From the NCBI GenBank assembly GCA_934277845.1, contig CAKQVV010000056.1:1-9743 (forward strand): a DNA stretch of 9,743 nt. The letters are read 5' to 3'. The position numbers were made by a program, and so were the translations under genes. Position 1 is the stretch's first letter, and every line of letters begins with the position of its first letter. The DNA is from an uncultured Clostridia bacterium (GTDB lineage: Bacteria > Bacillota > Clostridia > Christensenellales > Pumilibacteraceae). Below, in pieces: positions 5,940 to 9,743 of this stretch. Under the pieces are notes generated by a model, which was not told the origin of the DNA, made no database searches, and saw only the letters and a list, made by a program, of their open reading frames with translations.

Positions 5940-7193
5940 TTATATTCTTTTAGAGAGAACACTCTTTTCGTAAGCATTGACTTCGGTTATCCAGTCCTCG
6001 CCGACGGGGACATTTCGGGTTAAACACAAGTAGTCCCACACGACGGAAGAAGGCAATGCCTTTGCTTCTTCGGAAATGGCGAGTCTGAGTCCGAAGTTAC
6101 CGTCCGTTTCCGCTTTTTTGATGAGGTCGGTGGGTTCGAGCAGTGCGGCGAGAAGCGCACGATCGGCGTTGCGAAGTCCGATCGCCCAGGCGAAAATGCG
6201 GTTGACGCTTGCGTCGAAGTAATCCAGTCCGATATGAAGTTTTCCGAGCATACCGGCGCGTTTGGCTTCGGTCATGATGGAAGTCAGCATGTCGCCGTAG
6301 GTTACGACGTGATCGGAATCCCAGCGCACGCCGCGGGATATGTGGAGCAGAATATCGTCCACGAAATCGTTAAGAGCGGAGAACTTGTCCGCGATGTTTT
6401 CGGTCGGGTGGAAATGTCCGCTGTCAAGACAGATGCCGACGTTGTGTTTCAGCGCGTAAGCGAGGTAGTAGTCGTAAGATCCGACGACGAAACATTCCGT
6501 GCCGATACCGAAAAGTTTACCTTCGAGAGTGTCGACGAGATACTTTTTATCGTACTTTTTCTCGAAAACCTTGTCAAGACTGTCGGTGAGCAGTCTGCGG
6601 TAGTAAAGTCTGTCCGCGGGATCGTCCTTAAGCCCGTCCGGGATCCAGAGATTGCATACGCACGTTTCGCCAAGTGCTTTACCCAAGCCGTAAGCGATTT
6701 CACGCGACGACTGCCCGTGACGGATCCAGAAATCGCGGACCTCTTTTTTCGGACTTGCGAGGCTCATGCCGTTATCCATCATGGGGTGAGCGAAGAACGA
6801 CGGATTGTAGTCCAGCCCCACCTTGTTCTTTTTCGCCCAGTCGATCCAGCCTGCAAACGCCGAAATATCGTAAGCGTCGCGGTCGGTGTGCGTGTTTTCG
6901 GCGTACACTGAATGAAGATTTAACTTGTGTTTCGACGGCGAAAGCGAGTAAACTTTCTCGATGTCCGCGCGAAGTTCCGCCGCGTTTCTCGCCGCATACG
7001 GATAGTTGCCCGTGACTACGTTTTCGGACTTGGTGGTCTTTTCCTCGAATCCGCGAATGTCGTCGCCTTGCCAGCAATGCAGGGAGATTTTGACTTCGGA
7101 AAACTTCCTGATTACGTCGTCGGTGTTCACACCGAACGCCGCATAACGTTCCTTCGCGAGTTCGTAATTCTTTATTACGTTCTTTTCGTTCAT
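5940..7193 (-). CDS. rhaA: L-rhamnose isomerase
   Basis: This cytoplasmic 417-residue enzyme converts L-rhamnose to L-rhamnulose, the first step of the pathway, and matches E. coli RhaA (419 residues) over its whole length from memory. Landmarks include HCWQGDD (39-45), TGNYP (61-65), NPSFFAHP (130-137), NLWIPDG (181-187), KLFGIG (226-231), GHFHPTE (259-265), RWDSDHVV (290-297) and HIGLDYFDAS (320-329). By comparison with known structures the structural metal is probably held by E224, D257, H284 and D324, and the catalytic metal by H260, D292 and D294; all are present. I chose the ATG at 7193 because AGGAG (7201-7205) lies seven bases upstream and the family N-terminus aligns here. The longer open frame to 7316 runs through the promoter and is not coding. 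It is the first gene of the rha operon, divergent from the DeoR-type regulator. Confidence 0.97.
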   Translation of the reverse strand: MNEKNVIKNYELAKERYAAFGVNTDDVIRKFSEVKISLHCWQGDDIRGFEEKTTKSENVVTGNYPYAARNAAELRADIEKVYSLSPSKHKLNLHSVYAENTHTDRDAYDISAFAGWIDWAKKNKVGLDYNPSFFAHPMMDNGMSLASPKKEVRDFWIRHGQSSREIAYGLGKALGETCVCNLWIPDGLKDDPADRLYYRRLLTDSLDKVFEKKYDKKYLVDTLEGKLFGIGTECFVVGSYDYYLAYALKHNVGICLDSGHFHPTENIADKFSALNDFVDDILLHISRGVRWDSDHVVTYGDMLTSIMTEAKRAGMLGKLHIGLDYFDASVNRIFAWAIGLRNADRALLAALLEPTDLIKKAETDGNFGLRLAISEEAKALPSSVVWDYLCLTRNVPVGEDWITEVNAYEKSVLSKRI

Positions 7194-7217
7194 TAACTTT
7201 CTCCTGTCGAGAATATT

Positions 7218-7233
7218 TGTTAATATTATAACA
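7218..7233. promoter_or_regulatory. Candidate operator over the rhaA -10 element
   Basis: TGTTA (7218-7222) and TAACA (7229-7233) form an inverted repeat with a 6-bp centre that covers the rhaA -10 hexamer (7225-7230). A protein bound here would block RNA polymerase, so this is a plausible site for the adjacent DeoR-type regulator. Five-base arms in AT-rich DNA can arise by chance, hence the low confidence. Confidence 0.3.
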
Positions 7234-7253
7234 CGAATTTCGGTAAAAAACTT
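7225..7253 (-). promoter_or_regulatory. Promoter of the rhaA-aldolase-rhaB operon
   Basis: On the minus strand a perfect TATAAT (7230-7225) is preceded by TGT (7233-7231), giving a TGnTATAAT extended -10. The -35 region at 17 bp (AAGTTT, 7253-7248) is poor, which is common for extended -10 promoters. Transcription would start near 7218, leaving a leader of about 25 nt with AGGAG at 7205-7201. A weak -35 fits a promoter under regulation. Confidence 0.6.
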
Positions 7254-7254
7254 T

Positions 7255-7272
7255 AAAATTATAAAAATTATA
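7255..7272. repeat. Tandem 9-bp AT repeat between the two divergent promoters
   Basis: AAAATTATA occurs twice in direct tandem (7255-7263 and 7264-7272), followed by a partial third copy (AAATT, 7272-7276) running into the regulator's -35. It lies immediately upstream of that -35, where an AT-rich UP element would be expected, and also upstream of the rhaA promoter. It could be an UP element, a regulator site, or simple low-complexity DNA. Confidence 0.4.
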
Positions 7273-7274
7273 AA

Positions 7275-7303
7275 TTGACAAAAACAAACCTGTGTAGTAA
7301 ACT
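7275..7303 (+). promoter_or_regulatory. Promoter of the DeoR-family regulator gene
   Basis: A consensus -35 TTGACA (7275-7280) and a -10 TAAACT (7298-7303) are separated by exactly 17 bp. Transcription would begin near 7310, with AAGGAG (7323-7328) five bases before the ATG at 7334. TGTGT (7291-7295) and ACACA (7311-7315) form short inverted arms around the -10 and the start site, a possible autoregulatory site, though weakly supported. Confidence 0.75.
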
Positions 7304-7333
7304 GAAATAAACACAATCAAACAAGGAGCGAAT

Positions 7334-8092
7334 ATGTTTCCGGTAGAAAGAAGGAAGGCGATATTAGAAATACTCGACAATCGAGGATCCGCCACGGTGG
7401 AAGAACTGTCTAAAGCGTTGTTTACCGGCGAGGCAACCGTGCGCCGGGATTTGGACCGCATGGCGAAAGAAGGAATAATCACCCGCACTCACGGAGGCGC
7501 GGTGAAGATCGATCGCGGCAATATTGATTATCCGCTTGCGTTCCGGGAGAGCGAAAACGCTCGGATAAAGGATTCGCTGTGCGAAGCGGCTGCGGAACTT
7601 ATTTCCGACGGTCAGTCGATTTTTCTCGACGGCTCGTCTACCGTCATGCGGCTTATACCTAAGATTGCATTCAAAAAACGCCTTAAAATCGTGACCAACG
7701 GCGTCAAAACCGCATACGAACTGTCAGGACATGGACTCGATTCCGTCGTGTGCACCGGCGGTACGCTGTCGGTCGCGTCCGCTTCGCTTGCCGGCGCGGA
7801 CACCGTAAAGGCGGTGAAAAAATACAACGTCGACTTGTTTTTCTTTTCCTGTCGCGCGGTTTCGGAAAACGGCTTGTTCGAAAGCACGCAGGAGGTCGCC
7901 GAAGTCAAAAACGCAATGGCGGAACACTCGAAAAAGAATGTGTTGCTCGCCGATTCGGGCAAGTTCGGAAAAACCGCGTTTTGCAATCTCGACGTACTGG
8001 ATCGGCTAGATTACGTCATTACCGACGCTGTCGTCACGGACGAAATCCGCGCTCTTTTCGAGAAACACGGCGTGCGCGTGCTCGTCATATAG
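7334..8092 (+). CDS. DeoR-family transcriptional regulator, probable rhamnose-operon regulator
   Basis: This 252-residue DNA-binding protein has the standard DeoR layout and length. The N-terminal winged helix-turn-helix (about 1-57) carries the family signature: ERRKAILEIL, VEELSKAL, ATVRRDLDRM and the wing RTHGGA (51-56). The C-terminal sugar-phosphate-sensing domain (about 75-235) shows FLDGSST (97-103), TNG (121-123), TGG (141-143), EVK (190-192) and DSGKFG (207-212), the last being the family's usual D-x-x-K-F-G motif. It is divergent from rhaA over 140 bp, and DeoR-type regulators control rhamnose genes in some Bacillota and other bacteria, so it is the natural candidate repressor, probably relieved by rhamnulose 1-phosphate or a related sugar phosphate. 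Both the target and the effector are inferred from position. The start is supported by AAGGAG and by a consensus promoter. No clear terminator follows; nadE begins 98 bp later with its own promoter. Confidence 0.92.
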   Translation: MFPVERRKAILEILDNRGSATVEELSKALFTGEATVRRDLDRMAKEGIITRTHGGAVKIDRGNIDYPLAFRESENARIKDSLCEAAAELISDGQSIFLDGSSTVMRLIPKIAFKKRLKIVTNGVKTAYELSGHGLDSVVCTGGTLSVASASLAGADTVKAVKKYNVDLFFFSCRAVSENGLFESTQEVAEVKNAMAEHSKKNVLLADSGKFGKTAFCNLDVLDRLDYVITDAVVTDEIRALFEKHGVRVLVI

Positions 8093-8132
8093 CGATTTTG
8101 CCGAAAAACGCGTTGTCGCCGGCTTAATACGC

Positions 8133-8161
8133 TTTACTAATGGCGCCGATTGCGATATAAT
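8133..8161 (+). promoter_or_regulatory. Promoter of nadE
   Basis: TTTACT (8133-8138), a 17-bp spacer and a perfect TATAAT (8156-8161) would start transcription near 8168, giving a leader of about 23 nt. The ribosome binding site AGAGGT (8181-8186) is followed by the ATG at 8191. This indicates that nadE can be transcribed independently of the upstream regulator gene, although read-through is possible because no clear terminator separates them. Confidence 0.65.
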
Positions 8162-8190
8162 AATAAAGAATACTACTGTTAGAGGTAAAT

Positions 8191-9743
8191 ATGAAAGACG
8201 GTTTCGTAAAAGTTGCCGCCGCCACGCCCGAAATCAGGGTGGCGGACTGCGACTACAACGCTGAAAGAATCATCGAAATCATCAAAGAAGCCGATGACAA
8301 TCGCGTCGATTTGCTCGTGTTTCCCGAACTTTGCGTTACGGGCTATACCGCGGGCGATCTTTTCTATACCGATACGCTTCTCGACGGGGCGAAAGTCGCG
8401 CTTGAAAAAATCGCAGAAGCGACCATAGGGATTAAAACGTTGATTTTCGTCGGTGCGCCGGTAAAAGCCGACAGTAAAATTTACAACTGTGCGACAGCGA
8501 TTTCCGACGGCGAAATCATTGCGTTCGTGCCGAAAAAGAACCTTCCGAACTATAACGAGTTTTACGAGAAGCGTTGGTTCGAGCCGGCAAACTGCCTGAC
8601 TCGCGACGTTGAAATCGCAGGAAGAGTCGTGCCTATGGACGAGAGTGCGATTTTCCGCGCCGAAGGTTTTGCCGAGTTTACGGTTGCAGCCGAAATTTGC
8701 GAGGACCTTTGGGTTGCGAATTCGCCTTCGATAGAGTACGCCCGCCGCGGCGCGACCGTGATAGTCAACCTGTCCGCTTCCGACGAAACGGTCGGCAAAG
8801 CCGAGTATCGCCGTTCGCTGGTCGCCATGCAAAGTGCAAAACTTGTCGCAGGTTACGTTTACGCAGACGCGGGCAACGGAGAATCGACTACCGACCTTGT
8901 GTTTGCCGGTCATAATATAATTGCCGAAAACGGAAAAGTACTGGCAGAGAGTAAATTATTTGAAAACGGCATGATTATTTCCGAACTCGATCTGAAATTC
9001 CTCGACTACGAGCGCAGCAAGATTTATCCGACGATTTCCAACGAGCCGAGTTACGCTTTTTCGTTCTATGCCGACGAAAAAGAAACCGAACTCACCCGAA
9101 AAATCGATCGCATGCCGTTCGTGCCCGAGTGCAATACCGAACTCGATAAACGAGCCGAACTTATTCTCAACATGCAGGCGAGAGGACTCGTAAAACGCGT
9201 CGGTCACACTTCGACCGGCGCAGCGGTAGTGGGAGTGTCCGGCGGACTCGATTCCTGTCTTGCGCTGCTGGTGTGCATACGCGCGTTCAGAATTCTGAAA
9301 CGTCCGCTTACCGACGTTGTTGCTGTTTCCATGCCTTGTTTCGGAACCACGAAGCGCACCAAGTCCAACGCTCAAAAACTCGCCGAACTTACGGGCGTGA
9401 CTTTCCGCACGATCGATATTAAAAAATCCGTCGCTCGTCACCTTGCCGATATCGGCAGGGACGAATCCGTCACCGACGTGACCTACGAGAACGCGCAGGC
9501 GAGAGAACGCACGCAGGTTCTCATGGACGTTGCCAACTCTTTGAACGGTATGGTTATCGGCACCGGCGATCTTTCCGAACTCGCACTCGGCTGGGCGACC
9601 TACAACGGCGACCACATGTCTATGTACGGCGTAAACGCGTCCGTCCCGAAAACGCTCGTCCGTCATCTCGTCCGCTACGAGGCGGACAACTGTGGTGACG
9701 AAAAACTCGCGGCGGTGCTTTACGACATTCTCGCAACGCCCGT
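8191..9743 (+). CDS. nadE: Glutamine-dependent NAD+ synthetase, 3'-truncated by the window end
   Basis: This cytoplasmic two-domain enzyme makes NAD+ from nicotinate adenine dinucleotide (deamido-NAD+), using ATP and ammonia released from glutamine, the last step of NAD synthesis. The window holds 517 complete codons with no stop; the family is usually about 640-680 residues, so roughly the last fifth is outside. The N-terminal glutaminase (nitrilase-fold) domain shows the triad E46 (FPELC), K115 (before LPNYNEFYEKRWF) and C170 (AEICEDLW). The synthetase domain has the PP-loop motif SGGLDS (350-355) and the highly conserved GTGDLSELALGW (457-468), then TYNGDHMSMYG (470-480) and SVPKTLVR. The sequence stops inside the ILxTP segment that normally continues to SPEL. 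The start follows AGAGGT at 8181-8186. The fused glutaminase means that free glutamine can supply the nitrogen, unlike the short ammonia-only NadE. The frame is intact throughout. Confidence 0.96.
   Translation, partial: MKDGFVKVAAATPEIRVADCDYNAERIIEIIKEADDNRVDLLVFPELCVTGYTAGDLFYTDTLLDGAKVALEKIAEATIGIKTLIFVGAPVKADSKIYNCATAISDGEIIAFVPKKNLPNYNEFYEKRWFEPANCLTRDVEIAGRVVPMDESAIFRAEGFAEFTVAAEICEDLWVANSPSIEYARRGATVIVNLSASDETVGKAEYRRSLVAMQSAKLVAGYVYADAGNGESTTDLVFAGHNIIAENGKVLAESKLFENGMIISELDLKFLDYERSKIYPTISNEPSYAFSFYADEKETELTRKIDRMPFVPECNTELDKRAELILNMQARGLVKRVGHTSTGAAVVGVSGGLDSCLALLVCIRAFRILKRPLTDVVAVSMPCFGTTKRTKSNAQKLAELTGVTFRTIDIKKSVARHLADIGRDESVTDVTYENAQARERTQVLMDVANSLNGMVIGTGDLSELALGWATYNGDHMSMYGVNASVPKTLVRHLVRYEADNCGDEKLAAVLYDILATP

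Noticed and set aside
5891..5977. In-frame 29-residue N-terminal extension of the aldolase
   Set aside because: It overlaps the end of rhaA, has no ribosome binding site and lies outside the family domain; the ATG at 5890 has an upstream AAAAGGA.
3783..6911. Plus-strand open frames opposite rhaB, the aldolase and rhaA (about 208, 187 and 225 residues)
   Set aside because: These are shadows of conserved enzymes; none has a family motif or a ribosome binding site.
7194..7316. Open reading frame upstream of the rhaA start, extending the protein by 41 residues
   Set aside because: It runs through the divergent promoter region, has no ribosome binding site at its first ATG, encodes a low-complexity hydrophobic stretch, and the RhaA family N-terminus aligns at 7193 with AGGAG upstream.
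8179..9666. Two long antisense open frames (about 244 and 236 residues) opposite nadE
   Set aside because: They lie entirely opposite a strongly conserved gene, lack ribosome binding sites and recognisable motifs, and are explained by codon bias creating open antisense frames.

Overview
The window looks like ordinary chromosomal DNA from a Gram-positive member of the Bacillota, most likely a gut-type Clostridia. This rests on strong purine-rich ribosome binding sites (AGGAG, GGAGG) at most starts, AT-rich intergenic regions between coding DNA of roughly balanced GC, sigma-A-like promoters with extended -10 elements, intrinsic terminators, and a secreted enzyme with a Gram-positive signal peptide and a C-terminal membrane anchor. 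The C-terminal anchor style (Gly/Cys-rich stretch, hydrophobic helix, Lys-Lys end) is reminiscent of Christensenellales-like genomes, but that is an impression from memory and not a placement. I see no mobile element, CRISPR array, tRNA or rRNA.

Layout. Positions 1-176 hold no gene I can support, only a candidate promoter and a perfect 7-bp inverted repeat ahead of gene 1. Then follow a short-chain dehydrogenase (177-947, +), a small two-helix membrane protein with a winged-helix-like segment and a zinc ribbon (1107-1622, +, own promoter and terminator), and a secreted SASA-type carbohydrate acetylesterase with two beta-rich repeats and a membrane anchor (1870-3528, +). A strong bidirectional terminator at 3666-3714 separates this from a convergent minus-strand operon, transcribed as L-rhamnose isomerase (rhaA, 7193 to 5940), a short class II aldolase (5890 to 5186) and rhamnulokinase (rhaB, 5189 to 3786). 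Divergent from rhaA across a 140-bp AT-rich promoter region is a DeoR-family regulator (7334-8092, +). Last is glutamine-dependent NAD synthetase (nadE, from 8191, +), cut by the window end after 517 codons.

How the genes fit together. RhaA, RhaB and the aldolase form the complete core route from L-rhamnose to dihydroxyacetone phosphate plus L-lactaldehyde, and the divergent DeoR-type protein is the obvious candidate local regulator. No rhamnose transporter, mutarotase, rhamnosidase or lactaldehyde reductase is present here, so these must lie elsewhere or be replaced. The convergent acetylesterase could deacetylate a rhamnose-containing plant polysaccharide outside the cell, which would give it a thematic link to the operon, but this is inference. 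The dehydrogenase, the zinc-ribbon protein and nadE look like independent units. I found no clearly new system. The points most worth checking are the short FucA-like aldolase standing in for RhaD, the anchored esterase, the unusual membrane/zinc-ribbon protein and the compact divergent regulatory region.
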